Positions 26,292 through 36,407 of a stretch of DNA of 64,000 bases are shown one piece after another. The notes below the pieces were generated by a model. It did not search any database. It was not told where the DNA came from and was given only the letters and a program-made list of their open reading frames with translations. This stretch comes from Kumtagia yinganensis (GTDB lineage: Bacteria > Pseudomonadota > Alphaproteobacteria > Rhizobiales > Rhizobiaceae): the NCBI RefSeq assembly GCF_040081985.1, contig NZ_JBEBMH010000022.1:1-64000 (forward strand), in the 5' to 3' direction. The position numbers and the translations under genes are program-made. How positions within the stretch are numbered: position 1 is the stretch's first letter; each line of letters starts with the position of its first letter.

Positions 26292-26867
26292 CTAAAGCAG
26301 CCGGACAAGCCGCCGCTGCGCATCGGTATCGCCGTCGATGTAGGCCTGTGTTGTCTTCAGCGATTGATGACCGGCAAGCTGCTGAACGTCGCGTAGCGAA
26401 CCGCCAGCCCAATACACCAACCGAGCGGCATTGGTGATGAAGGTCCGTCGGCCGGAGTGAGACGAGCAGCCATCCAAGTCGCAGAGTGCGTACATTCGGG
26501 AGAACCAGTTGACCACGGTTCGAGCAGTCATGGCCCTACCGCGCTCTGACATCACAACCGGACCGTCCTGCCCATCAACGGCGGCTAATCGTGCCAATGC
26601 CTTCCGCAGGTCTCGATGCATCGGTACCCTACGGCCGCTGCCCTTCTTCGCCGCCCAATCCGGCAATTCAATCACGTGATTGATCTTGCGCTTTGGCGTG
26701 AGCACCATGCCCCATTGGAGCGATGCGATTTCGCAGGCGCGCAAACCAGCGCGAACGCTCAGCAGCACGATGACGACGTTTCGCTCGGGGTGCCGTGCAC
26801 GGCCGGCGGCTTTGAGTAGTGTTCGCAGCTCGCCAGGCCGCAATATCTTGGCGGGTCGTCGTCTCAT
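26292..26867 (-). CDS. Tyrosine site-specific recombinase, catalytic domain only
   Basis: The 191-residue protein has all catalytic residues: Arg in VRAGLRACEIASLQW, the beta-hairpin Lys region KKGSGRRVPMH, H-x2-R in SSHSGRRTFITN, His in LAGHQSLKTT and Tyr in QAYIDGD. It lacks the N-terminal core-binding domain that usual integrases of 300-400 residues carry. The start is supported by a purine-rich site just upstream. It lies about 180 bases from a tRNA-Ser-like 3' end (27044-27067), which fits an integrase-att arrangement. Confidence 0.85.
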   Translation of the reverse strand: MRRRPAKILRPGELRTLLKAAGRARHPERNVVIVLLSVRAGLRACEIASLQWGMVLTPKRKINHVIELPDWAAKKGSGRRVPMHRDLRKALARLAAVDGQDGPVVMSERGRAMTARTVVNWFSRMYALCDLDGCSSHSGRRTFITNAARLVYWAGGSLRDVQQLAGHQSLKTTQAYIDGDTDAQRRLVRLL

Positions 26868-27524
26868 TGGATGGTTCCTGAAGGGTGATGGCTGGAATCA
26901 AAACGAGCGCCAAAGGGCGCCCGAGGTGGCACGTGGCTCAAAGCCAGCGTGAAGTCACTATAGCATTAACCAGCTCAAAATTCAAGCACAGGTTGTATAT
27001 CCCCCATGAACGAACACGTCCTTTGTTCAATGCGTGACCAGCAGTTCGAATCCCACTCACTCCGCCAGTCGACTCAAAGACAACATTCTCCGCGCCGAAT
27101 GGGAGCGCCTGAAACGGCGCAGAATTCCGGCTTTTTCGAAGAAAGCTGTGAACCAGACGAGCAGGGCGCAACCGCGGACTTTGCTCTGTCTTCGCGGAAA
27201 TTCTCCGAAGCTGGGGACTTGGCAATTTTAGTACCCAGGTTCCCGATGCAGGAAATTCAAGGCCTTAGTGACTATCGTGAGTACCGCCGGTTTGGGTATC
27301 CTCCGGAGTGGCGAAAGTGTCAGAAATCGAAACCTCAGGACTCGTTTGTGAGAACTGCGGCATCAGTTCCATGCGCTGACAGGAGGTAGTGTAGATTCCA
27401 CCCGCCTTACGTCTGCTTCGCACCTCCTTTCGGTCGTTCCCGAGTCTGGCTCGATGCCCCGAAAGCTGCCGATCCGGATAAGGACAAAAAGTCCCCGATG
27501 CTTGTTTTCCGATCCGACATCCCA
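26868..27524. other. Intergenic stretch holding the tRNA-like att candidate
   Basis: These 657 bases carry no supported gene. They include the tRNA-3'-end-like segment at 27044-27067, just outside the integrase. The rest, up to the small gene after groEL, shows only short unsupported frames. Confidence 0.5.
27044..27067 (+). repeat. tRNA-Ser 3'-end-like segment, candidate attachment site
   Basis: GTTCGAATCCC followed by ACTCACTCCGCCA reads like the T-loop, acceptor 3' strand and CCA end of a tRNA, closest to serine tRNAs of Rhizobiales. The rest of a tRNA is absent upstream, so it is a remnant rather than a gene. Integrases often recombine at tRNA 3' ends and leave such a copy at one island boundary; the integrase is about 180 bases away. 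Confidence 0.6.
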
Positions 27525-27776
27525 TCACCATGGCGACGGTTCCGCCTCGTATGCGACATCACGTGAGTTGCCAACTGTTGTCGTCAGTTGTTGCACCGCC
27601 AAGAACATCAGGGTCGACGCTCCCGTGCGCCGGTTCCAACCCGCGGATTCGGCCATGTCGAGCAAGCTAGTCATCAGCGGCTTCAATGCGCTGCGGCATT
27701 CGGATTCATGCCTAACGAAGTCCTTCGCGGGATGTGTCGGCGAAGGAACGGTTCCAAAACCGTGTGATGCGTTCAT
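27525..27776 (-). CDS. Small hypothetical protein downstream of groEL
   Basis: An 83-residue protein starting MNASHGFGTVPSPTHPAKDF. A strong AGGAGGA ribosome-binding site lies 6-8 bases before the ATG, which is the main support. It is on the same strand as groEL, 66 bases after its stop, but a stable hairpin (27801-27828) lies between them. No domain recognised. Residues 25-65 look helical. Confidence 0.55.
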   Translation of the reverse strand: MNASHGFGTVPSPTHPAKDFVRHESECRSALKPLMTSLLDMAESAGWNRRTGASTLMFLAVQQLTTTVGNSRDVAYEAEPSPW

Positions 27777-27800
27777 CGGCTTCCTCCTATCTCTTGAGAT

Positions 27801-27828
27801 GCCCGCCCCTCACGGCCGAGGGGCGGGC
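27801..27828 (-). terminator. Hairpin after groEL
   Basis: GCCCGCCCCT (27801-27810) pairs perfectly with AGGGGCGGGC (27819-27828) around an 8-base loop, 15 bases after the groEL stop. No T-run follows in the groEL direction, so it may act as a partial terminator or RNA-stabilising stem before the small downstream gene. Confidence 0.6.
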
Positions 27829-27842
27829 AAGCTAGTCGATGA

Positions 27843-29474
<1,632 letters not shown>

Positions 29475-29533
29475 TGGATCACTCCTTCAAATCTAGGCAG
29501 CTTTCATTGACTGGTTGACGTTCGAAAAAGCCG

Positions 29534-29848
29534 TCAAGCGGCCTTCTTCAGCGTGGCGGTCTGCTCGATCACGCCCATCACGTCGCTTTCCTTCATGATG
29601 ATGAGGTCCTCGCCGTCGAGCTTGATCTCCGTGCCGGACCATTTGCCGAACAGGATGCGGTCGCCCGCCTTGACGTCAAGCGGCTGAAGCTGGCCGGCTT
29701 CGTTGCGTGCGCCGGGCCCGACGGCGATGACTTCGCCTTCCTGCGGCTTTTCCTTGGCGGTGTCGGGAATGATAATGCCGCCGGCCGTCTTTTCGTCGGC
29801 GTCGATGCGGCGGACCAGGATACGGTCATGCAATGGACGGAACGCCAT
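29534..29848 (-). CDS. groES: Co-chaperonin GroES (10 kDa)
   Basis: The 104-residue protein starts MAFRPLHDRILVRRIDADEK, has the mobile loop EKTAGGIIIPDTAKEKPQEG that contacts GroEL, and VGPGARNEAG plus SDVMGVIEQ near the end. It is first gene of the groESL operon, with GAGGAGAA-type purines before the ATG. Confidence 0.98.
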   Translation of the reverse strand: MAFRPLHDRILVRRIDADEKTAGGIIIPDTAKEKPQEGEVIAVGPGARNEAGQLQPLDVKAGDRILFGKWSGTEIKLDGEDLIIMKESDVMGVIEQTATLKKAA

Positions 29849-30002
29849 GTCGTTCTCCTCATGGAAAAATAGATTTTGAGGTTCCTCCGCACCCGACCGG
29901 CAATATCGGTTCGGTGCGGGGTGCGCCGACCCCTCTCAGGCATCGCGCGAATATCGAGCTAGTTTTGCGATTTTGGGGTTTCAAGAGCTGCAACAAAATT
30001 TT

Positions 30003-30029
30003 TTAGCACTCGCTCGATAAGAGCGCTAG
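30003..30029. promoter_or_regulatory. CIRCE operator (HrcA site) upstream of groESL
   Basis: TTAGCACTC (30003-30011), nine bases, then GAGCGCTAG (30021-30029). The left arm is a perfect CIRCE half-site; the right arm differs from GAGTGCTAA at two positions. It lies about 155 bases upstream of groES, within a 332-base intergenic region that otherwise shows no gene. Confidence 0.8.
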
Positions 30030-30180
30030 CGTTCTGAAAACGTTGGGACCAAACGCCGATCTCCATCACGCAAGAGGCTTGAAAGTTCCCAAGCGATCGA
30101 ACAAAATGCGTGATAATCCGTGCGCGTTCGCACGAGAGTAATTGGAGCTTCGAAACGGCAGAATTCGACTGGAGGTAACG

Positions 30181-30508
30181 ATGTCGCGAACAGACTTTTC
30201 GACAATCATCCCTTCACTCGCACCGGAATCAAATGATCCCGCGCTCGACCGGCTGTTATCGCCTGCACGGCACTACAAACACCCTGACGATGTCGTTGGA
30301 GACGCCACTCTCGAGCTGACTGAAAAGCGCGCCATCCTTTCATCATGGGCCTCATACGCCTGCGCCGTCGAAATCCATGCCCGCACTGCTTCGCCTGTAC
30401 GGCGCCCAGCAGCCGATCACTTTTGACGCCATCATGAATGCCCTTCGCCGGGCTCGACCGTTTCGGTTCGACGGTCGACGGGGATGGGGAAGTGAGCCGT
30501 GGCCTTGA
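30181..30508 (+). pseudogene. Small conserved hypothetical protein, frameshifted
   Basis: A GGAGGTAACG site precedes the ATG at 30181. The product starts MSRTDFSTIIPSLAPESNDP and contains ARHYKHPDDVVGDATLELTE and KRAILSSWASYACAVE. Near 30325 the frame breaks. Removing one A from a GAAAT run restores SMPALLRLYGAQQPITFDAI, a sensible continuation to a stop at 30508. The uncorrected frame ends at 30426. It is a short Rhizobiales protein of unknown function whose 3' part now abuts an IS3 remnant. Confidence 0.65.
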
Positions 30509-31292
30509 ACGACAGCGTTTGGATGCTTGAGTGAGAAGAGGAGAAGGTATGACGGCGATCGTGAGCCGTAAGTTTAGGCTGCAAATGGAGGGCTACTGGC
30601 CTGCTGCGGGTTTTTGGGACACCGAGATAAGCTAACATAACTTGTTCCTCGAACTCGATGGGGCTCAGATAGCCTAATGTCGAGTGCCTTCGCCGAGGAT
30701 TGTAGAAGCGCTCGATGTAATCGAACACATCCGCCCTGGCGTCGTCCCTCGTCCTGTAGCCCTTACGGGCTGTCCGCTCGGTCTTGACCGACGGGAAGAA
30801 GCTCTCCATCGCAGCATTGTCCCAGACGTTGCCCGACCGGCTCATCGAGCAGGTGATGCCGTGATCGGACATCAGGCGCTGGAACTGGTCGCTAGTGTAT
30901 TGGCTGCCCTGGTCGGAGTGGTGCAGCAGGCTGTCGGGCTTGCCTCTCCTCCAGATCGCCATGATGAGAGCGTCGGTGACGAGTTGGGCTGTCATCTCTG
31001 TCTTCATCGACCAGCCGACGACGCGCCGTGAGAACAGGTCGACGACGGCCGCAACGTACAGCCATCCTTCGGCGGTCCAGATGTAGGTGAAGTCAGCGAT
31101 CCATTTCTGGTTCGGGGCCGATGCCTCGAAGGCGCGATCGAGGAGGTTGTTCGACACGACCGCTCGCTCGCCTGTGTCCTTCGGCAGGCCAAGGACTTCG
31201 AGAAGACCATCGAATCCGCCGAGGCTTGGCTCCTCGTCGCCCATATCCGCCTCCTCACACGAAGGCTCGCAAGGCATTGCAATCCTTGACAC
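30432..31292 (-). pseudogene. IS3-family transposase OrfB, 5'-truncated
   Basis: The DDE integrase core is intact: Asp in KWIADFTYIWTAEGWLYVAA, Asp in LLHHSDQGSQYTSDQF, Glu region AMESFFPSVKTERTARK, then YNPRRRHSTLGYLSPIEFE. The N-terminal HTH_21 half normally preceding GLPKDTGER is replaced by an unrelated short leader, and no OrfA is present. It is therefore a remnant. It overlaps the 3' end of the frameshifted small gene at its left side. Confidence 0.85.
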
Positions 31293-31398
31293 CTTTTTGA
31301 GTCAGACTCTAAGACGGCTAACAGTATTAGTCGCGTTGCCCGTCACTGCGCGACCCGTTGTCCTTCAACGAGGACCGCCGATCGCAAAGCCTATCCGG

Positions 31399-32442
31399 CT
31401 ACTGCCCTATTGCGAAGATCTTGCCCCAATCCTTCTTCATGCTGATCACGACCCAGCCATCCTTCATGGCTTCGTCGTAGAGTTCCTGCGTGAATGCACC
31501 GACCCTGGTGTCAGGCAGCCCTTGGGCGGGCCCATAGGCGTATTCGCGCTCGGAATCGTCGTGCAGGACCAGCATTGCGAGCCGAGGGCCGTCGCCTGCC
31601 TCAGTGTATTCAAGCATCTGCCTGTCGCCGGTCGAGTTCCCGACTGCGATAATAGGTCGACGCCCGATCATCAAATGGATTCCTTCGGGTTTGCCGGCGT
31701 TGTTGTCGTTGAGAAGCAGCTTAGGCTCCTTCGTAAGGATCGGCTTGCCGTCCTTGCCGTAGGTGTAGTTTGTTCCGCCGGCCGTTCCTACCACTTGCTC
31801 CGGCGGAATTCCGTAGGCCGTCTCCGAGTAGACGCGGACGAAATCCTGGCCGCCGCCGGTCACGATATAGGTCTTGAATCCATTATCGCGCAGATAGCCT
31901 AGAAGTTCGTTCATCGGTTTATAGGTCAGATCGGTGTAAGGTCGCTTCCAGCGAGGGTCCTTTGACGATGCAATCCACTTCTGAACCTCGGCTTGAAACT
32001 GCTCGACGGTCATACCGGAGAGGGTAGCGGCGAGCAGCTTTTCGAGTTCCTCCATAGGCAGCTTGGCGATCGCTGCCCTGTCGCCGGTCAGGACCGTCTT
32101 GAAAGGCTCGACGTCCTTTAGTTCGGGCTTTTCCGCGACCAAGGACGGAACACGGTCCAGACAATAAATGACCTGGCTATACATTGGATGCTCTACCCAG
32201 AGCGTCCCGTCCTGGTCGAAGGTTGCGATGCGCTCAGCGGGCGGGACAAAGGTCGCGCTGCCCTCTTTCGTCGTGTCCGCCACAAACTCGACGATCGCGT
32301 TTTTCGTCGCCGTGTCATTCCAGGAGGGCAGCGGGTTTTCCTGCGCCTGCGACAAAAGAACAGTGAAGGCCATTACGGCCGGAACCGCTATTGCGGCATG
32401 CAATGATCGGCGGCTGAACCAGAATATGTGTTGATCACTCAT
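31399..32442 (-). CDS. Exported HAD-superfamily phosphatase-like protein
   Basis: The 347-residue protein has an N-terminal signal/anchor (about residues 10-33, ending LLSQAQENP). HAD motif I is TFDQDGTLWVEHPMY, motif II YIVTGGGQDFVR, and motif IV VGNSTGDRQMLEY, with a Lys in KPEGIHLMIG as motif III. The fold hydrolyses phosphoester or related bonds, and the set is complete, so activity is expected in the periplasm. It is the last gene of a three-gene minus-strand cluster with an alkylsulfatase and an arylsulfatase. Confidence 0.85.
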   Translation of the reverse strand: MSDQHIFWFSRRSLHAAIAVPAVMAFTVLLSQAQENPLPSWNDTATKNAIVEFVADTTKEGSATFVPPAERIATFDQDGTLWVEHPMYSQVIYCLDRVPSLVAEKPELKDVEPFKTVLTGDRAAIAKLPMEELEKLLAATLSGMTVEQFQAEVQKWIASSKDPRWKRPYTDLTYKPMNELLGYLRDNGFKTYIVTGGGQDFVRVYSETAYGIPPEQVVGTAGGTNYTYGKDGKPILTKEPKLLLNDNNAGKPEGIHLMIGRRPIIAVGNSTGDRQMLEYTEAGDGPRLAMLVLHDDSEREYAYGPAQGLPDTRVGAFTQELYDEAMKDGWVVISMKKDWGKIFAIGQ

Positions 32443-32499
32443 AGCGGTCTCTTGGCCATTCGGACTTTTCTATGATTGCGCTCAAATTACGGGAAGCGT

Positions 32500-34563
32500 C
32501 TATTGTCCCTCGTAATATGTCGCGTCATCCAGGAATACTTCTGGATTCTGTGATGGCGCGACCGCCTTCTTGGTGCCAGGCAAAACCTCAAACCAGTTGT
32601 CAAACTTGGCCATTGTCGAGGCAAGCTGCGCCATCACTTGCAGATTGCCGTCCATTTTGGCTTTCCCAGCGGCAACCTTTTCCGCCAGCTTGGCCTTACC
32701 GATCATCACATCTTCCAGTTCGCGGCGATCGATCGTAATTGTCAGGTCTGCATCGTTGACCTGGAAGCCTGAGACTGTCGTCAGCGTGGCATTGCTCATC
32801 TCAACCACAAATTTCTCGCCATTGTCTGGCGTCAAGATGTTGATCTTGAACTTCATCCCCTCGGCCTTACGGCTGTCCATCTGGATGCCGAGATAATTGA
32901 GGAATAGCAGCGTACTCGTGCCGCGCACGAAGTCGGGGCTTCCGGCTTTCGGCGCCTTTACGGCCACTATACCGTCCCGCAGTTCCTTGGCGCCGGCCAG
33001 GAAGCTGTTACGGAGGCTCGGACTTTCAAACTGGTAGCCCATCTGCTCGTAGGTGTCGGCGAGCAGGTCTTTCGCGTCCTGGTTCTCTGGTTCGGCGTAA
33101 ACCAACTTATTGAGTATTTCGGTGGCGAGGCGGTATTTCCCCTGATTGTAGAGTTCACTTGCCTTCGCCATCACCTTCGCGCCGCCACCCATCATCTCAA
33201 TGTACAGCGGTGCCGAATCTTCGGGCGAAAGTGGGACAAGGGTTGCAGGGTTGAGGTCCCAGAACCCGAGGTAGCGCTGGATCACGGCTCTGCTGTTGTG
33301 CAGGTAGGACCCATGATAGGCGCGGGTGTACCAAAGAGCCTGCAGACTTTTGGGCGGCGCGTAGACGTTATGAATCTGGTTGATCGTCACGCCGGTGTTG
33401 GCCAAATGGAGGACCTGGTTGTTCAAGTTCGCATACATGTCTCGTTGTCCGCGCATCACCTCTGTGATCCGCTCTTTCCCCCAACGTGGCCAACTGTGCG
33501 ATGCGAACATCACATCTGCCTGGTCGCCAAAACGGTAGAGCGCCTCGTTGATGTATTGCGACCACGCCAATGCATCACGCACCGGTGCGCCTCGCAGCGT
33601 GAGAATGTTGTGCTGGCCGGCGACGATATTCTCAGCGGCCCAGAATGCCTTGAGGTCCGGAAACCAGGTGTTCATCTCCGCAGGAGCCTCGGTGCCTGGC
33701 GTGTTCTGGAAGACCATTCGCACCCCGTCGATGGTCAGTTCCTCAATTGGCTGTTCGATGCTTCTGGTCGGAGGCAGAATGCCGACATCGCCGCTGGCGG
33801 CCGATTTTCCAATCGATGCATCGACCTGGCCATAGGGGTTCGTCGGAATAAGGTCGCCGTAAGTATAGGTCTTGCGACGGGTCATTACGTTGCCGGCGTA
33901 GAGATTTTCGGCGATGGCCTCGTTCATGAACCCGGACGGAGCAATAATCTCTACCTTGCCCGCTGCAAGCGCAGCGTCATCCACGACCCCTCGTATTCCG
34001 CCAAAATGATCGGCATGCGAGTGTGAGATAATCACAGCCACCACAGGTCTTTCACCGAGCTTGTCGTTCACAAATTTGAGTGCGGCGCGGGCAGTCTCCT
34101 TGACAGTCAAGGGGTCGATCACGATCCAACCGGTGTTGCCCTTGATGAAGGAGATATTCGCCAGATCAAAACCGCGGACCTGGTAGATACCGGGAACAAC
34201 CTCGAATAATCCATACTCCATGTTGAGCACGGCTTGACGCTCAAGCGACGGATGGATGCTGTCGTAGTCCTTTCCGCTCAGGAGGAAGGCCCACTTGTCA
34301 ATATCCCAGGCGACGTCGCCCTTGTCGTTCATGATCTTGCGGAAAGATGGCGCAGCGATAAAGCCCCGCTTGGCCTCCTCGAAGTCTTGCTTGTCAGATA
34401 AAGGCAAGACTCGCCGCTGCTCTTGTTGCGCCTCGATTGTAAATTGCGAAGGCATTTTCCCTTTTGCGTTGAAATGGGTCGCCTCTTGCGCGTCCGAAGC
34501 GCTTGTCAGCCCGGCGGCGATGGTTGCTGCAAGCGCAAGCCAAAGTTTCATCGATCTAATCAT
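32500..34563 (-). CDS. Exported alkyl/aryl-sulfatase, metallo-beta-lactamase fold (SdsA/BDS1 type)
   Basis: The 687-residue protein starts with a signal peptide (MKLWLALAATIAAGLTSASD, cleaved near DAQEAT). The metal-binding H-x-H-x-D-H motif is in IISHSHADHFGGIRG (about residues 178-192), with further ligands in HNILTLRGAPVRD and SHSWPRWG. A dimerisation domain (MGGGAKVMAKASELYNQGKY) and a C-terminal SCP2-like domain complete the SdsA1 architecture. The family cleaves sulfate from alkyl sulfates such as SDS, releasing sulfate. Length is normal. Confidence 0.93.
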   Translation of the reverse strand: MIRSMKLWLALAATIAAGLTSASDAQEATHFNAKGKMPSQFTIEAQQEQRRVLPLSDKQDFEEAKRGFIAAPSFRKIMNDKGDVAWDIDKWAFLLSGKDYDSIHPSLERQAVLNMEYGLFEVVPGIYQVRGFDLANISFIKGNTGWIVIDPLTVKETARAALKFVNDKLGERPVVAVIISHSHADHFGGIRGVVDDAALAAGKVEIIAPSGFMNEAIAENLYAGNVMTRRKTYTYGDLIPTNPYGQVDASIGKSAASGDVGILPPTRSIEQPIEELTIDGVRMVFQNTPGTEAPAEMNTWFPDLKAFWAAENIVAGQHNILTLRGAPVRDALAWSQYINEALYRFGDQADVMFASHSWPRWGKERITEVMRGQRDMYANLNNQVLHLANTGVTINQIHNVYAPPKSLQALWYTRAYHGSYLHNSRAVIQRYLGFWDLNPATLVPLSPEDSAPLYIEMMGGGAKVMAKASELYNQGKYRLATEILNKLVYAEPENQDAKDLLADTYEQMGYQFESPSLRNSFLAGAKELRDGIVAVKAPKAGSPDFVRGTSTLLFLNYLGIQMDSRKAEGMKFKINILTPDNGEKFVVEMSNATLTTVSGFQVNDADLTITIDRRELEDVMIGKAKLAEKVAAGKAKMDGNLQVMAQLASTMAKFDNWFEVLPGTKKAVAPSQNPEVFLDDATYYEGQ

Positions 34564-34641
34564 CTGAAGCCCCTATGACATGTTGGCTCAACCAGGCACC
34601 TAGTGCAGAGGAATGCTTTCGACAGGCCCGCTTCGAAGAGC

Positions 34642-34661
34642 GGGCACCTGTTTGGGTGCCC
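34642..34661. terminator. Hairpin between the two sulfatase genes
   Basis: GGGCACC (34642-34648) pairs with GGTGCCC (34655-34661) around a six-base loop, in the 134-base gap between arylsulfatase and alkylsulfatase. No T-run is visible, so it may be a processing or attenuation stem. A second short stem (CCCGCTTCGAAGAGCGGG) lies next to it. Confidence 0.4.
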
Positions 34662-34697
34662 GTCCATCGCGGTATTTAAAGCGTTGCTCGTGGTGCC

Positions 34698-36407
34698 TCA
34701 GTCGTGACCTGCCTTCATATCTTTGACCTGCTGCATTACCTGCTCCAGATTGTAGCTTGCAGGATCCTGAAGCGGCGGGAAGGGAATGTAGGTCTCGAGA
34801 TGCTTCAGCCACAACTGCTGGCCGATCGGCAGGATGTTCCAGTCATAGACGTAGGCGGTGGACGGAGACGCGATGGCGCCGCCCATACCGAACAGCGTCT
34901 TGATCTGCTGTCCGACCGAGGTCTCGAACGGATCGCGCTTGATGTTGACGACTTGCGTCCACGAGTACGGCATCACCCCGTTTATGAAGCCAGCCGGATC
35001 GTCGGATACCATGGCGAAGTACATCTTCCAGTTCTTGTAGCGGACCGCCGAGGGCTCCTTGCCGGAATAATACAGGAAAGAGTCGCGCGCGGATGGCGCC
35101 TTGCCTTCCAGGAAGTCACGCTGATCGATTCCGTCGAGCGTGGTCTTGACGATCCCGGGATATTGGCCCGCCTCGATCTTTTTCTTCAGTTCGTCGCCCT
35201 TCGGGCCGCCGGCGATGTTCACGAGCGTTGGCACCCAGTCGAGCGAGGCGAAGATGTCGTTCTTGACCGTGCCGGGCTCGATGTGCCCCGGCCAGCGAAC
35301 CACAAGCGGAGCACGCATGCCGCCTTCCCACGTGCTGAGCTTGCCGCCCTTGAACGGCGTCACGCCTCCGTCGGGGAAGGTGATCGTCTCGGCGCCATTG
35401 TCGGTGGTGAAGACGACGATGGTGTTGTCGAGTTCGCCCATTTCCTCCAGTTTCTTCAAGACGTAGCCGATGTTGTCGTCCATCTGCTTCATGCCGGCTT
35501 CGTTCATGCCCCAGTCCTTGCCGCCGGGCTCGCCGATCATGTTCAGATATTTGTCGGGCAGCACGGTGGTGATGTGCATGCGGGCCGGGTTGTACCAGAC
35601 GAAGAACGGCTTCTTGGTCTTTTCCGGGTCGTTGCGGTCGAGGAAGTCGATGACCTTGCCGGAAATCTCCTCGTCGATCGTCTTGGAGCGCTCCAGCGTC
35701 AGCGGCCCCTCGTCCTTGCATGTCTGGTTGGCCGGCGACCCGTCGGAGGACGTACAGGCGAGCATCGGACGCGGCGGCGTCAGGCAGGTCGTGGTCTTCG
35801 GGTCCACGGCCGCCGGGTCTTCCGTCAGGCCGGGGATCGGCGTGTTTCTGCAAGGCGGCGCGATCCCCTGCTCGGTCGGGGTCTTGTTGATGTCGGGGAA
35901 GCTCACCCCCTGCATGGCGTCGAGGTGATAGAGATAGCCCCAGAATTCCTGGAACCCGTGCGCCGTCGGCAGGGATTCGGTGGTATCTCCGAGGTGGTTC
36001 TTGCCGAACTCACCTGTCGAGTAGCCGAGATCATTCAGGAATCTGGCGAGGTGGGGGGTGCCGGCCCGGAGGTAGGACGGGCTTCCGGGAATTTCCGGCA
36101 GGACCATGCCGACACGCACCGGCTGCATGCCGGTGATGAACGCGGTCCGCCCCGCCGTGCAACTCTGCTCGGCGTAGTAGGTCATGAATTTCGCACCCTC
36201 TTTGCCGATGCGATCGATGTTGGGTGTTTCGCCCACCATCAGACCCTGATGATAGATGCTGGGCTGCATCCAGCCGATATCGTCACCCATGATGAACAGG
36301 ATGTTGGGCCTTTGCGCTTCCTGGGCCTGTGCCGGCGTATAGGCACTGCAGAGCATAGTCGCAGCAGCCATTGCCCCGATTGCGTAACTGAGGACTTTAC
36401 GACTCAT
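34698..36407 (-). CDS. Exported arylsulfatase (type I, formylglycine sulfatase)
   Basis: The 569-residue protein has a signal peptide (VLSYAIGAMAAATMLCSAYT, ending AQAQEA). The first metal-binding segment is NILFIMGDDIGWMQPS. The activation motif C-x-A-x-R is SCTAGRTAFITGMQP, whose Cys becomes formylglycine. Later metal ligands are in VVFTTDNGAETITFPDGGV. Family S1 sulfatases release sulfate from aryl or other sulfate esters. No formylglycine-generating enzyme is in the window. It is the first gene of the sulfatase/HAD cluster. Confidence 0.93.
   Translation of the reverse strand: MSRKVLSYAIGAMAAATMLCSAYTPAQAQEAQRPNILFIMGDDIGWMQPSIYHQGLMVGETPNIDRIGKEGAKFMTYYAEQSCTAGRTAFITGMQPVRVGMVLPEIPGSPSYLRAGTPHLARFLNDLGYSTGEFGKNHLGDTTESLPTAHGFQEFWGYLYHLDAMQGVSFPDINKTPTEQGIAPPCRNTPIPGLTEDPAAVDPKTTTCLTPPRPMLACTSSDGSPANQTCKDEGPLTLERSKTIDEEISGKVIDFLDRNDPEKTKKPFFVWYNPARMHITTVLPDKYLNMIGEPGGKDWGMNEAGMKQMDDNIGYVLKKLEEMGELDNTIVVFTTDNGAETITFPDGGVTPFKGGKLSTWEGGMRAPLVVRWPGHIEPGTVKNDIFASLDWVPTLVNIAGGPKGDELKKKIEAGQYPGIVKTTLDGIDQRDFLEGKAPSARDSFLYYSGKEPSAVRYKNWKMYFAMVSDDPAGFINGVMPYSWTQVVNIKRDPFETSVGQQIKTLFGMGGAIASPSTAYVYDWNILPIGQQLWLKHLETYIPFPPLQDPASYNLEQVMQQVKDMKAGHD

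Noticed and set aside
27031..27067. A complete tRNA gene
   Set aside because: Only the T-loop, acceptor 3' strand and CCA are present; no anticodon or D-arm can be found upstream.
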